Below are positions 1 to 9,072 of a stretch of DNA of 64,000 nt, piece after piece. The stretch is from the NCBI RefSeq assembly GCF_000021805.1, contig NC_011726.1:1488001-1552000 (forward strand), read 5' to 3'. Both the position numbers and the translations under genes were made by a program. Under the pieces are notes generated by a model. It was not told the origin of the DNA, did not search any database, and saw only the letters and a program-made list of their open reading frames with translations. The stretch is from Rippkaea orientalis PCC 8801. GTDB lineage: Bacteria; Cyanobacteriota; Cyanobacteriia; Cyanobacteriales; Microcystaceae. Each line of letters begins with the position of its first letter. Positions within the stretch are counted from its first letter, which is position 1.

Positions 1-1
1 C

Positions 2-841
2 TCTGGTCCGACTGGGGTGGGTAAAACTGAGTTAACGAAGGCGTTGGCGGCCTATTTCTTCGGGTCAGAAGATGCCATGATTCGTCTGGATATGTCCGAA
101 TACATGGAACGCCATACGGTATCTAAGTTAATTGGGTCGCCTCCTGGGTATGTGGGGTATAACGAAGGGGGTCAACTGACAGAAGCCGTTCGTCGTCGTC
201 CCTATACGGTGGTGCTCTTTGATGAAATCGAAAAAGCACACCCCGATGTCTTCAATATGCTGCTGCAAATTTTAGAAGACGGTCGTCTCACCGATGCTAA
301 GGGTCGGACAGTGGACTTTAAGAATACCCTGTTAATTATGACCTCTAATATTGGGTCAAAGGTGATTGAAAAAGGCGGCGGTGGCCTCGGGTTTGAGTTT
401 GAAGAAAACCAAAACGAAGCTCAGTATAATCGTATTCGATCGCTGGTTAATGAGGAATTAAAGAACTATTTCCGTCCTGAATTTCTCAACCGTCTCGATG
501 AGATTATTGTCTTCCGTCAATTGAACAAGGAAGAAGTCAAGGAAATCTCCGAAATTCTGCTCAAGGAAGTCTTTAAACGGTTAACTGAAAAGCATATTAA
601 CTTACAAGTAACCGATAAGTTTAAGGAACGTTTGGTAGAAGAAGGCTATAACCCTGCCTATGGAGCTCGACCTTTACGTCGTGCCATTATGCGCCTTCTC
701 GAAGATGTCTTAGCGGAGGAAATTCTCTCAGGCCGTGTTGGTGAAGGAGATACCGCCATGGTAGACATTGATGAGGACGGTAAGGTTAAGGTGATTCCCT
801 CTGAACGACGAGAAAATCTCTTGGCTAAAGCAACTGATTAA
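2..841 (+). CDS. clpC: ATP-dependent Clp protease ATP-binding subunit ClpC, C-terminal part (5' end outside window)
   Basis: Hsp100 AAA+ unfoldase that feeds substrates to the ClpP/ClpR protease in the cytosol. The open frame runs to the window edge, so this is the last ~280 residues, covering the second AAA module. Visible are the Walker A motif GPTGVGKT at the very start, the pore-loop region GSPPGYVGY, Walker [12 protein letters not shown], sensor 1 [10 protein letters not shown], and sensor 2 GARPLRR followed by the D2-small domain. The in-frame GTG inside Walker A is not a real start. A strong hairpin terminator follows 20 bases after the stop. ClpC rather than ClpB is favoured by the short C-terminal tail and the '[10 protein letters not shown]' segment; the family call is secure. 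Confidence 0.95.
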   Translation, partial: SGPTGVGKTELTKALAAYFFGSEDAMIRLDMSEYMERHTVSKLIGSPPGYVGYNEGGQLTEAVRRRPYTVVLFDEIEKAHPDVFNMLLQILEDGRLTDAKGRTVDFKNTLLIMTSNIGSKVIEKGGGGLGFEFEENQNEAQYNRIRSLVNEELKNYFRPEFLNRLDEIIVFRQLNKEEVKEISEILLKEVFKRLTEKHINLQVTDKFKERLVEEGYNPAYGARPLRRAIMRLLEDVLAEEILSGRVGEGDTAMVDIDEDGKVKVIPSERRENLLAKATD

Positions 842-861
842 GGAAGGTTTAACCCTTACAT

Positions 862-898
862 AAAGCGGTAGTAGATAAAATCTGCTACCGCTTTTGTT
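862..898 (+). terminator. Rho-independent terminator after clpC
   Basis: A near-perfect stem pairs AAAGCGGTAG with CTACCGCTTT. The pairing extends inward over five more positions with one G-T, and the stem ends in a T-run. It sits directly downstream of the clpC stop. Confidence 0.85.
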
Positions 899-943
899 AA
901 AATTGTCTCGTTAATAATGCTCCAACTCCGAACTCAGGTTTTT

Positions 944-2314
944 TTACCTAGTCAACTGTTGATAAAAATACTGTTGATATAATGGACAGCTAGAGGTAAC
1001 TTGAGTCCCTTGTAACTTAATCAGTCCTAAACTTTCTAGCTTAAATACTTGCAACCAATCTAATTCAACGGGATCTTTTGATAAAATGACTTGTGTGAAA
1101 GATTCTAACAAATTAGAATCCTGCTGTTGTAAATACAAAAATTGTCGTTGCAGATGGTCATAATAAATATTTTCAGGAGATTGGACAGAGATTGTTAAGA
1201 GTTCATCTAGGGTGACTTTTCCTTTCCAAATCTGATAAAGTCCTAGGCGAACTAAATAGGGATGTCCCTCAACCAGTTCCATGAGTGACATTACCTGCTC
1301 CAAAGTCCAAGTTAAACCATAGCACCTGGCTAATTTTTGCACTTGTTCAGCCGTAAATAAGGGTAATTCAACGGGTAATCCTACATTAAAGGGAGATTTA
1401 TTAAGATTGAGAGGAATGTATACTTCCGAAGAATGGGCGACTACTAAGCGCAATTTTTGCCAAATTTCTTTATTTTTAGCCTCTTCATGCCAGAGTCGTA
1501 ATAAGGCAAAAAAATCATCCGCGAGTTCAGGATATTGGAATAATAAATCTACATCGTCTATTCCTAGGACTAAAGGTTGATGGAGGTTCTCTAGGATATA
1601 TTCTTCAAAATACATCTTGCAACTAATTTTGCTGCCAAACAAATCATCCCAATAATCAGTGATGCGGTTAGGTAATTTGACCTCCAAGCCTACCCGCGCA
1701 CAAAACCACTGAAGAAATTTATCTAAATTCTGCAAAAAAGCTTTATCAACTGAGCCTAAGCTCAGATAAACGGGGTAGCAATCATGATTACTAGCATGAT
1801 GCAAAATTCTAGCCATCACAGAGGTTTTTCCTCTACGTCTTGGAGCTTTTAAGCGAATTAAGGCTCCAGGCTTTAAGATAGTTTGATAACACTCGATTTC
1901 AATCGAAGGGTGGTTAATGTAAAATCGGGAATTGAGGGGAACTTGTCCGTCAGGGAACTCATCTCCTAACTGTTGGTCATCTTTAACGGTGGGTCTTGCC
2001 AATAACCAAGGTTGATAGTAGTCCGTGTCTTCTAGGGTTAAATTAAAGGCTGCAAAGCATTTTTTGAGCGTGTTGATATCCACTCCCGACTTACAAGCGA
2101 AGACTTTCATAATCGTATCAGTGGTTAATTTTGTTCGTTCACTGAGGGTTTCTAAGGTAAAACGATTACCCCAATTTTCTGAGTCTTCTGCTTCAGATTT
2201 GGCTTGTTCAAGTCGTGCTAAGCCTTCAGGGGTTAGAATGACTCCCCGATGACGATTAGGTGTTCTCGGTTGTGATTTTTCCTCCATTTTGACCTGTATC
2301 ATTGTCATTGTCAT
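944..2314 (-). CDS. AAA-like domain (AAA_35 type) ATPase with N-terminal helix-turn-helix-like region
   Basis: 456 residues. The first ~100 residues contain the cyanobacterial helical region (ILTPEGLARLEQAKSEAE..., then LSERTKLTTDTIMKVF, HTH-like) found in front of AAA-like or vWA-MoxR-associated modules. The ATPase follows: Walker A APRRRGKT at residues 157-164 and Walker B LVLGIDDVDLLF. The rest is helical with no second catalytic domain. Such STAND-like P-loop proteins are numerous in cyanobacteria and are suspected to act in regulation or biological conflict; no substrate is known. The start ATG lies in a run of three near-adjacent ATGs preceded by a G-rich tract, so the exact start is uncertain by a few codons. 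Inverted repeats with GAAGAT/ATCTTC half-sites lie upstream and could be an operator. Confidence 0.8.
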   Translation of the reverse strand: MTMTMIQVKMEEKSQPRTPNRHRGVILTPEGLARLEQAKSEAEDSENWGNRFTLETLSERTKLTTDTIMKVFACKSGVDINTLKKCFAAFNLTLEDTDYYQPWLLARPTVKDDQQLGDEFPDGQVPLNSRFYINHPSIEIECYQTILKPGALIRLKAPRRRGKTSVMARILHHASNHDCYPVYLSLGSVDKAFLQNLDKFLQWFCARVGLEVKLPNRITDYWDDLFGSKISCKMYFEEYILENLHQPLVLGIDDVDLLFQYPELADDFFALLRLWHEEAKNKEIWQKLRLVVAHSSEVYIPLNLNKSPFNVGLPVELPLFTAEQVQKLARCYGLTWTLEQVMSLMELVEGHPYLVRLGLYQIWKGKVTLDELLTISVQSPENIYYDHLQRQFLYLQQQDSNLLESFTQVILSKDPVELDWLQVFKLESLGLIKLQGTQVTSSCPLYQQYFYQQLTR

Positions 2315-2341
2315 AGAAACCCCCCGGATAGTCTCTTTGAT

Positions 2342-2424
2342 GAAGATTCTATCTATAGATCTTCAAAGATTAAGTAGAAAATTCCGTAAAAGCTCATCAT
2401 GAAGATCCGAAGTTAAGGATCTTC
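2342..2424. promoter_or_regulatory. Paired inverted repeats upstream of the HTH-ATPase gene (candidate operator)
   Basis: Four half-sites form two inverted repeats. The first is GAAGAT (2342-2347) with ATCTTC (2359-2364). The second is GAAGATCC (2401-2408) with GGATCTTC (2417-2424). Both share the GAAGAT core and lie 30-110 bases upstream of the minus-strand HTH-ATPase start. A DNA-binding operator is inferred; either repeat could instead form an RNA hairpin. Confidence 0.4.
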
Positions 2425-2460
2425 TGATCCTATTTTAAGGGCTTTCCTATCTTTAGGTAA

Positions 2461-2586
2461 AGAGGAGGGTGGGTGGGGAGAGTGGGGAGGGTCGGGAGGG
2501 GGAGGTAATTTTAACTTCTGACTGCGAACTCCGAACTCCTGACTTCTGACTTTTGACTTCTGACTTCTGACTTCAAAGAGTGGGGG
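2461..2586. repeat. Composite G-rich / pyrimidine-heptamer repeat
   Basis: A GGGTGGGGAG-type G-rich stretch is followed by an AT-rich spacer (taattttaact) and then by tandem units close to GACTTCT. The same two-part architecture recurs near 7.85, 27.95 and 41.44 kb. It lies in the 441-base gap 2315-2755, which otherwise holds the candidate operator and the promoter region of the next gene. Confidence 0.75.
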
Positions 2587-2755
2587 GTAAGAAATTGACA
2601 GTTTGTCTTGATTTCAAATAGCTTAAGTTTGTCACTAAGTCCCTAAACTTAGGTTGTATTCTTGTGATTTTGGCTAGAGACTTAAGATACTCAAGACAAT
2701 TAGTTATCTTGTCATCTCAAGCCAATCTTAATTTGATCACAAGGAGGGTACGCTC

Positions 2756-3310
2756 ATGAATCAGGGAATACAACCTTTAAAGGCCGTTTGGCGCAAGCGT
2801 CTGGTTAGGGATTTGCCTCACTGTGATCAGCAAAAATCCGAAAGTATCCTCTGCTGGTTACTGAGTCATGAAACAGAGACTAACTCGCTTTCCCATGACT
2901 TAGCCTCAGTTAATGAACGATTGAACTATCGTTATCGCATCTTACGTCAGCGATATTTGTATGTAGACTCTCACCAAGCTTATGGCCATTTGATTAGCCG
3001 ACTTGGTTCAGTCTTAGTGGGTATTGCTTCAGTTCAACGGTGGATGAAACAACGGTTCAACTCTCAACACGAAACCTTGAGATTAATTCAAATAGTGGTT
3101 CAGGAATTATTAGATAATGATGTTAATCTGCAAAAAAGAATTAAGCCAATTTCTCGGTATACTACCGATCCTTCTTTACATAAAGCTTTAGTTTTCGCTA
3201 CGGTTGAAGAATATTGTCTACAAAAAGTTCACAATCAACCTTTATTAATTCACCGGTTACGTCAGTATCTTCAATCTCAATTGCACCCAGAAACTCATCA
3301 AGCAGCCTAA
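2756..3310 (+). CDS. Conserved-looking hypothetical protein, 184 aa
   Basis: Not recognised. The protein is basic and mostly helical, with no signal peptide or membrane segment. It has a LNYRYRILRQRYLYVD segment rich in Arg/Tyr near residue 60 and a QIVVQELLDNDV helix in the centre. A strong Shine-Dalgarno (AAGGAGG) precedes the ATG by about 8 bases, and base composition matches its neighbours, so it is very likely translated. It stands alone: the upstream gene is divergent and the downstream gene convergent. A GC-rich hairpin follows the stop. A regulatory role is possible, but nothing in the sequence proves it. Confidence 0.7.
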   Translation: MNQGIQPLKAVWRKRLVRDLPHCDQQKSESILCWLLSHETETNSLSHDLASVNERLNYRYRILRQRYLYVDSHQAYGHLISRLGSVLVGIASVQRWMKQRFNSQHETLRLIQIVVQELLDNDVNLQKRIKPISRYTTDPSLHKALVFATVEEYCLQKVHNQPLLIHRLRQYLQSQLHPETHQAA

Positions 3311-3330
3311 TAAATCAATAAAATTAATTA

Positions 3331-3362
3331 CCCGCCAACAGACAAAGAAGGGCGGGTTTATT
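3331..3362 (+). terminator. Hairpin terminator between convergent genes
   Basis: CCCGCC (3331-3336) pairs with GGCGGG (3351-3356) and is followed by TTTATT. It lies 20 bases after the stop of the 184-aa gene. The T-run is short, so efficiency is uncertain. Confidence 0.6.
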
Positions 3363-3424
3363 GATAATTCTGAGAATGATAGTAATTAAAAAAATGCCTC
3401 TACAAAACACTTTTAGCTCAGACC

Positions 3425-4201
3425 TTAGGCTGTTTTAAAGAACCGAATAATTTCTCTAACTTGATTGAGGAATTGACTGTCTTCGGTTAATTGACTAATT
3501 GCATTGCTAGCTTCTCGTAAAATTTGTTCGTGTTCCAGGGTATTTTTGCTTTGAAATCGTTCTAATAAGGCGTTTAAATGATTAACTTCTTGATGGGTTG
3601 TTTGCCATTTGTTTTGTTGAACACTAATCCAAGAATCGGGTTGATCAACATCTAATTTATTTTCTACAGATTGAAGGGTTCTTTCTAATTGATTAACGCG
3701 ATCGCGGAGTTCTAGAATATCTTGTCGGGGATATTTAATTTCTCCTCGAATACTAGAAAGTCGATAGGCTAAATATTGATAACCTCGGATAGTTGGACGT
3801 AAAACGGTTAATAATAAAGTAGCCATAGCACTAATATAACCAACGGAACTAATTCCCATTACGGCTAATTCATAGAGTCCAATAGCTGATAATAAATGTA
3901 AGGCGATCGCTACAATTAACGCACCTTGACAGACTTTCTTAACATAATTGATTTGTTTAGTATCAACCTCAATCCCTTTTTCTTCAGAAGTAGCAGCCTC
4001 TACAATAACTTCTTTTGCGTCAAAATAGACATTCCAGGGAACAGTCACAATGATAATTAACCACCAAAAACTCGCAATTCCAATCACCCAATCTACTAAA
4101 TTTCCTGCCGGAATATGTAACCATTGTAAAATAAAAAATGCCAGGAGAATTAAAAACCCAAAGCCCGCACTAAAACTAAAATACCATGAATAAGTTGCCA
4201 T
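3425..4201 (-). CDS. Membrane protein with C-terminal coiled coil, unknown function
   Basis: 258 residues. The N-terminal ~140 residues hold about four hydrophobic helices: FLILLAFFILQWLHI, WWLIIIVTVPW, ALIVAIALHLLSAIGLYELAVM and SAMATLLLTVL. They are followed by a soluble helical region with heptad-like LRDRVNQLERTLQSVENKL, predicted to form a coiled coil in the cytosol. No catalytic motif is seen. It starts at an ATG and is convergent with the preceding gene, sharing its hairpin region. I do not recognise a named family; the length and frame support a real gene. Confidence 0.7.
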   Translation of the reverse strand: MATYSWYFSFSAGFGFLILLAFFILQWLHIPAGNLVDWVIGIASFWWLIIIVTVPWNVYFDAKEVIVEAATSEEKGIEVDTKQINYVKKVCQGALIVAIALHLLSAIGLYELAVMGISSVGYISAMATLLLTVLRPTIRGYQYLAYRLSSIRGEIKYPRQDILELRDRVNQLERTLQSVENKLDVDQPDSWISVQQNKWQTTHQEVNHLNALLERFQSKNTLEHEQILREASNAISQLTEDSQFLNQVREIIRFFKTA

Positions 4202-4285
4202 GATTTCTCTTGCCTTATCTGTCGTCTTTTCTCCATCATGTAACCATTATTTTTCACTTTAATTATGACTTGTGACGCTTTTTTA

Positions 4286-4440
4286 ACTGTTCTGTGTCAA
4301 GAGTAAGTAGGTTATCATAATTAAACGAACAATACCTGTAAGATAGGTATTGCCTACAATAATCTCTAGATTAACATTTCAGCTTTTTGGTGGGCGTTGC
4401 CCACCCTACGTTTATTTATGACTGTTCTGTGTCAAGAGTA
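4286..4440. repeat. MITE-like palindromic element flanked by a 20-bp direct repeat
   Basis: A 20-base sequence (ACTGTTCTGTGTCAAGAGTA) occurs at 4286-4305 and again at 4421-4440. Between them lies a 115-base element that begins GTAGGTTATCATAATTAAAC and ends in the GGGCGTTGCCCACCCTACG core. The element matches copies near 17.8 and 40.4 kb, but its right end appears truncated. The gap 4202-4525 contains no other gene. Confidence 0.7.
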
Positions 4441-4525
4441 GCATACCCAGAAAATTCCGCTTCATCCCTGAAAATGCCACAATAAGAAAAGATATGATCG
4501 CGTTGGACTTCTATTGGTAACTTCT

Positions 4526-7165
4526 ATGACAAAAACCCTCAAATCCCTCACAGGTGCTCAAATTCGAGACAAATTCCTGCAATTTTACGCTAGTAAACAC
4601 CATCAAATCCTACCGAGTGCCTCTTTAGTCCCTGAAGATCCTACCGTACTCCTGACCATTGCAGGGATGCTACCCTTCAAACCCATCTTCCTCGGACAGA
4701 AAAACCCCGACTATCCCCGCGCCACCACTTCTCAAAAGTGCATCCGTACTAATGATATCGAAAATGTGGGACGAACTGCGAGACACCACACCTTCTTTGA
4801 GATGTTGGGAAATTTCAGTTTTGGGGACTATTTTAAAGAACAGGCGATCGCATGGTCTTGGGAATTATCTACACAAGTCTTCAATTTACCCCCAGAAAAC
4901 ATCGTTGTTAGTGTGTTTGAAGAGGACGATGAAGCGTTTCAAATTTGGCAGAATAGCATTGGTATTCCTCCCCAACGCATTAAACGAATGGGAGAAAAAG
5001 ATAACTTTTGGAAAGCTGGACCCACGGGACCCTGTGGACCTTGTTCGGAATTGTATTATGACTTCCATCCCGAATTAGGAGAGGAGAATATTGACTTAGA
5101 AGATGATTCGCGTTTCATCGAGTTTTATAACTTGGTGTTCATGCAATATAACCGAGATGCAGAAGGTAATTTAACCCCGTTGCAAAATAAAAATATTGAC
5201 ACGGGAATGGGGTTAGAACGCATGGCACAAATTCTGCAACAAGTTCCCAATAATTACGAAACAGATCTGATTTTTCCCATTATTGAAACGGCAGCTAAAA
5301 TTGCAGGAATTAACTACAAAAATACGGACGAAAAAACGAAAGTTTCTTTAAAAGTCATTGGGGATCATGTTCGGTCAGTTGTACACATGATTGCTGATGG
5401 AATTACGGCCTCTAATACGGATCGCGGTTATGTTTTACGTCGCTTGATTCGTCGGGTAGTTCGTCATGGTCGGTTAATTGGAATAGAGGGAGAATTTATC
5501 ACTCAAGTTGCTGAAACTGCGATGCAACTTTCTGAAAGCGTTTATCCCAATGTTAGAGAACGAGAAACGGCTATTAAAGGAGAATTGCAACGGGAAGAGT
5601 CGCGTTTCTTAGAAACCCTAGAACGAGGAGAAAAACTGTTAGCAGAAATTATTGCAAAAACCCCTAAAAATACAGCTATTTCTGGAGTCGATGCGTTTAC
5701 CCTCTATGATACCTACGGGTTTCCTTTGGAATTAACCCAAGAAATTGCAGAAGAACAGGGGTTGACTGTTGATGTAGAAGGGTTTGAAGCAGCGATGAAG
5801 GAACAGCAAGAACGGTCAAAAGCAGCCCATGAAACCATCGATTTGACGGTACAAGGTAGCTTAGATAAATTAGCTGAACATATCCATCCTACAGAATTTT
5901 TAGGCTATAGTTCACCCCAAATAATCGCTAAAGTTCAAGCGGTTTTAGTGGCCGGAAAAACGGTAGAAAATGCCAGCGCAGGAACCGAGGTTCAGATTAT
6001 TTTAGATCAAACTCCGTTCTATGGAGAGTCGGGAGGACAAATCGGCGATCGCGGTTATTTGACAGGGGATAATTTAGTCGTTCGCATCGAAGATGTGAAA
6101 AAAGAATCGGGGATTTTTGTTCATTTTGGACGGGTTGAACGGGGTACGATTGCCGTAGAAAATACGGTAACAGCTACGATTGATCGCGCTTGTCGTCGTC
6201 GGGTTCAAGCACATCATACGGCTACCCATTTATTGCAAGCAGCTTTAAAGAAAGTGGTGGATGAGTCGATCTCTCAAGCAGGATCTTTAGTAGACTTCGA
6301 TCGCTTACGTTTTGATTTTAATTGTCCTCGCAGCATAACATCAGCAGAATTGCAAGAAATTGAAGCATTAATTAATACTTGGATTGCCGAAGCGCACGAT
6401 ACCCAAGTATCAATTATGGACTTAGAAAAAGCCAAAGCAAAAGGGGCAATTGCCATGTTTGGGGAGAAGTACAGCGCAGAAGTTCGGGTGATTGATGTCC
6501 CTGGGGTTTCCATGGAATTGTGCGGGGGAACTCATGTTAAGAATACCGCCGAAATTGGACTGTTTAAAATTATGTCTGAAAGTGGGATTTCTTCAGGAGT
6601 AAGACGCATTGAAGCGGTAGCAGGACCTGCGGTTTTAGAATACTTAAACGTGCGGGAAACGGTGGTTAAAGACCTCTGCGATCGCTTTAAAATTAAACCC
6701 GAAGAAATCAGCGATCGCATTACGGCTTTACAGTCGGAACTGAAGACAACCCAAAAGGAATTAGAAGCAGTTAAACAGGAACTTGCTGTCGCTAAATCGG
6801 ATCAATTATTGAGTCAAGCTGAGTCCGTGGGTTCTTTCAAGATTTTAGTTTCAGAAATGGGAGATCTTGACGGAAAAGCGTTACAAACGGCGGCGGAAAG
6901 ATTGCAACAAAAATTAGGTGAAGCTGCGGTAATTTTAGCTTCTGTTCCTAGTGAAGATAAGGTTGTTCTCGTAGCTGCTTTTAGCGAAAAAGTTCACAAA
7001 GAAAAGCAACTCATGGCCGGTAAATTTATCGGAGAAATTGCTAAGATTTGCGGTGGAGGTGGGGGTGGTCGTCCAAATTTAGCTCAAGCTGGAGGACGAG
7101 ATGCCAATAAGTTACCCGAAGCGTTATTAATTGCTAAACAGCAGTTAATCGAAAAGTTGCAATAA
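4526..7165 (+). CDS. alaS: Alanine--tRNA ligase
   Basis: Class II aminoacyl-tRNA synthetase that charges tRNA-Ala. The protein is 879 aa, normal for bacterial AlaS. In order it has the catalytic core ([61 protein letters not shown]), the tRNA-recognition region, and the editing domain with HHTATHLL and CGGTHV zinc ligands. A coiled coil follows, and the C-Ala domain ends with a glycine-rich [16 protein letters not shown] chose the ATG at 4526; an in-frame TTG lies four codons upstream, and neither has a strong Shine-Dalgarno. Monocistronic in this window. Confidence 0.97.
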   Translation: MTKTLKSLTGAQIRDKFLQFYASKHHQILPSASLVPEDPTVLLTIAGMLPFKPIFLGQKNPDYPRATTSQKCIRTNDIENVGRTARHHTFFEMLGNFSFGDYFKEQAIAWSWELSTQVFNLPPENIVVSVFEEDDEAFQIWQNSIGIPPQRIKRMGEKDNFWKAGPTGPCGPCSELYYDFHPELGEENIDLEDDSRFIEFYNLVFMQYNRDAEGNLTPLQNKNIDTGMGLERMAQILQQVPNNYETDLIFPIIETAAKIAGINYKNTDEKTKVSLKVIGDHVRSVVHMIADGITASNTDRGYVLRRLIRRVVRHGRLIGIEGEFITQVAETAMQLSESVYPNVRERETAIKGELQREESRFLETLERGEKLLAEIIAKTPKNTAISGVDAFTLYDTYGFPLELTQEIAEEQGLTVDVEGFEAAMKEQQERSKAAHETIDLTVQGSLDKLAEHIHPTEFLGYSSPQIIAKVQAVLVAGKTVENASAGTEVQIILDQTPFYGESGGQIGDRGYLTGDNLVVRIEDVKKESGIFVHFGRVERGTIAVENTVTATIDRACRRRVQAHHTATHLLQAALKKVVDESISQAGSLVDFDRLRFDFNCPRSITSAELQEIEALINTWIAEAHDTQVSIMDLEKAKAKGAIAMFGEKYSAEVRVIDVPGVSMELCGGTHVKNTAEIGLFKIMSESGISSGVRRIEAVAGPAVLEYLNVRETVVKDLCDRFKIKPEEISDRITALQSELKTTQKELEAVKQELAVAKSDQLLSQAESVGSFKILVSEMGDLDGKALQTAAERLQQKLGEAAVILASVPSEDKVVLVAAFSEKVHKEKQLMAGKFIGEIAKICGGGGGGRPNLAQAGGRDANKLPEALLIAKQQLIEKLQ

Positions 7166-7237
7166 CTTATATCCAATGGATTTAACTTTGCTATAAATCA
7201 ATGGGGAGGCGTTTCATAAAACGTCTCTACACAAGTT

Positions 7238-7831
7238 TTATTGATCCATGCTTCTTGGATAGCGAGGACGACAGGGAGTCCCCCAAGCTACCTGTCCTTC
7301 GGGAATATCCCCAAAGACGCTACTACGGGCTCCTATAACCGCATTTGCTCCAATTCTAACCCCTGGAGCCACAAAAGAGTCCGCCGCGATCCAAACCCCA
7401 TTACCGATCGCGATCGGTGCTACCATCAACCCAAAGGCGCGATCGCTTAAATTATGACTTCCCGTACATAAATAACTTTTTTGTGATACAACACATTGTG
7501 TCCCGATTGTCAAGCGATCTAAGCTATAAAGAATCACATCATCCCCAATCCAAGTATAATCGCCAATTTCCACCTTCCAGGGATAGGTAAACCTAGCCGT
7601 TGGACGAATCACAACACTTACCCCAATTTTTGCCCCAAAACGTCGTAATAACCAACAGCGAAACCCATGGCCATTGTGCCAACTTAAGGGAAAAGCGATC
7701 GCTTGCACCAACCACCACAGTAGAATATACCAGCCAGGACGACCCCGATCAAACCAAGATTGATCATAGCGACGCAGATCAATCCAAGGATCACTATCGA
7801 GTCTAGGACGAGGTTGAGGTTGGGAGTCCAT
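7238..7831 (-). CDS. WcaF-type hexapeptide-repeat acetyltransferase (exopolysaccharide biosynthesis)
   Basis: 197 aa, with a left-handed beta-helix of hexapeptide repeats (VEIGDYTWIGDDVILYSLDRLTIG, IAIGNGVWIAADSFVAPGVRIGANAVIG). It resembles putative colanic-acid acetyltransferases of the WcaF family; cyanobacterial members include HpsU-like proteins of the hormogonium polysaccharide pathway. It would transfer an acetyl group to a sugar of a surface polysaccharide. The ATG at 7831 is preferred over a TTG two codons upstream. It lies downstream of, and codirectional with, a family 2 glycosyltransferase, separated by a repeat-filled 96-base gap, so the two probably act together. Confidence 0.85.
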   Translation of the reverse strand: MDSQPQPRPRLDSDPWIDLRRYDQSWFDRGRPGWYILLWWLVQAIAFPLSWHNGHGFRCWLLRRFGAKIGVSVVIRPTARFTYPWKVEIGDYTWIGDDVILYSLDRLTIGTQCVVSQKSYLCTGSHNLSDRAFGLMVAPIAIGNGVWIAADSFVAPGVRIGANAVIGARSSVFGDIPEGQVAWGTPCRPRYPRSMDQ

Positions 7832-7847
7832 GTTCAAAGGGTATGGG

Positions 7848-7936
7848 GATGGTGGGGAGTGGGGAGGGTGGGGAGAGAAGAAGACATGGTTACTGATAAC
7901 TGTTCCCTATTCCCTGTTCCCTGTTCCCTATTTACT
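7848..7936. repeat. Composite G-rich / TTCCCTG-heptamer repeat
   Basis: A GGTGGGGAGTGGGGAGGGTGG-like tract at 7848-7880 is followed by tandem TTCCCTG/TTCCCTA units at 7904-7931. The heptamer end runs into the stop codon region of the glycosyltransferase gene. Architecture is as at 2.5, 27.95 and 41.44 kb. Confidence 0.7.
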
Positions 7937-8860
7937 AATTAAAGGTTGCGTTGTAGAAGAGGAGAGTTCGGGTTCAGTTTGAACGTTTAAATGTCCGCCA
8001 AATTGACGTAATTCATATAATTTTACCCCAATTTGATATTCATATTGACTCAGTAAACGACCATAAATATAACCCGCTCGACCATCTAAAAAGCCTAAGC
8101 GGATGACGTAAAATAAAATAAAACGGAGAAAAGGTTTAAAAGGGAGTCTGACCCAAATTTTCTTTAAAAAACGTTTACGCTGTACCATACTTCCCCAAAG
8201 ATTGGAACCAATGGTATTACTATCATCATCCCCCATCAAAATATTATAATAGACCCGTGCTTCCCAATTAGAATAACGGTTATGACGGTCTAACCAATGA
8301 TAGATATCTCTAAAATCAATGTGGAGCATATCTTCTTTAAGATAGCCTACCTTTCCTTGGAGAATAACGTGCTCATGAACTTCATTATCTCCTGTATTGG
8401 GGATGTCTTCCGTGTGTAAATTTTCATAGCGTCCGAATTTATGGCGAAATAACCGTAAATTCCAATCGGGGTATTTGCCCCCATAACGAATCCATTTACC
8501 CAAGAAAAAAACCTTACGATTGAGATAATAACCGTTATGGCTAGGATCTTCAATAACTTCTGCTATTTCATCCCACAATTCCGGGGTAATGCGTTCATCA
8601 CAATCAACAATTAACACCCAATCATTGCGAAAAGGAAGATTATCTAAAGACCAATTTTTTTTCTTAGGCCAACGTCCATTAAACTCAAATTGTACGACTT
8701 TGGCTCCATACTGTTGAGCAATTTCGGTAGAGCGATCGCTGCTTTGAGAGTCTACCATAAAAATCTCATCAGCCCTAGCAACACTTTCTAAACAAGCAGG
8801 TAAATTGAGTTCTTCATTCTTAGCTGGAATTAGAACTGATACGGGAACTTTGGCTATCAT
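7928..8860 (-). CDS. Glycosyltransferase family 2
   Basis: 310 aa. The N-terminal GT-A fold begins VSVLIPAKNEELNLPACLESV. The nucleotide-binding and metal region reads VDSQSSDRSTEIAQQYGA, and VDCDERI is the DxD-like motif. This is the arrangement of WaaE/KdtX-like GT2 enzymes. The C-terminal ~150 residues are basic and aromatic, ending with amphipathic helices (KPFLRFILFYVIRLGFLDGRAGYIYG) that probably sit on the inner membrane. It likely adds a sugar during lipopolysaccharide or exopolysaccharide assembly, with the downstream acetyltransferase. The start ATG gives MIAKVPVSVLIP, the usual distance to the first beta strand. Confidence 0.88.
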   Translation of the reverse strand: MIAKVPVSVLIPAKNEELNLPACLESVARADEIFMVDSQSSDRSTEIAQQYGAKVVQFEFNGRWPKKKNWSLDNLPFRNDWVLIVDCDERITPELWDEIAEVIEDPSHNGYYLNRKVFFLGKWIRYGGKYPDWNLRLFRHKFGRYENLHTEDIPNTGDNEVHEHVILQGKVGYLKEDMLHIDFRDIYHWLDRHNRYSNWEARVYYNILMGDDDSNTIGSNLWGSMVQRKRFLKKIWVRLPFKPFLRFILFYVIRLGFLDGRAGYIYGRLLSQYEYQIGVKLYELRQFGGHLNVQTEPELSSSTTQPLISK

Positions 8861-9072
8861 AATACTTATTCGCTCTAATCCTTATACTATTTTACGGGGT
8901 TTTACAAAACAAGTTAAGCCTGTGAGAGTATTCCTTATCAATAATACTGTTGTTCTAGTTTTTGGAAATATCACGGATACCTCATTGACTATAGGTTATC
9001 TACTAACCCATAAAACGTTAAAAACAGCTACTTTAATTTAACATTAAATTTGTCAGTTGAGGGTAGTTTGGG

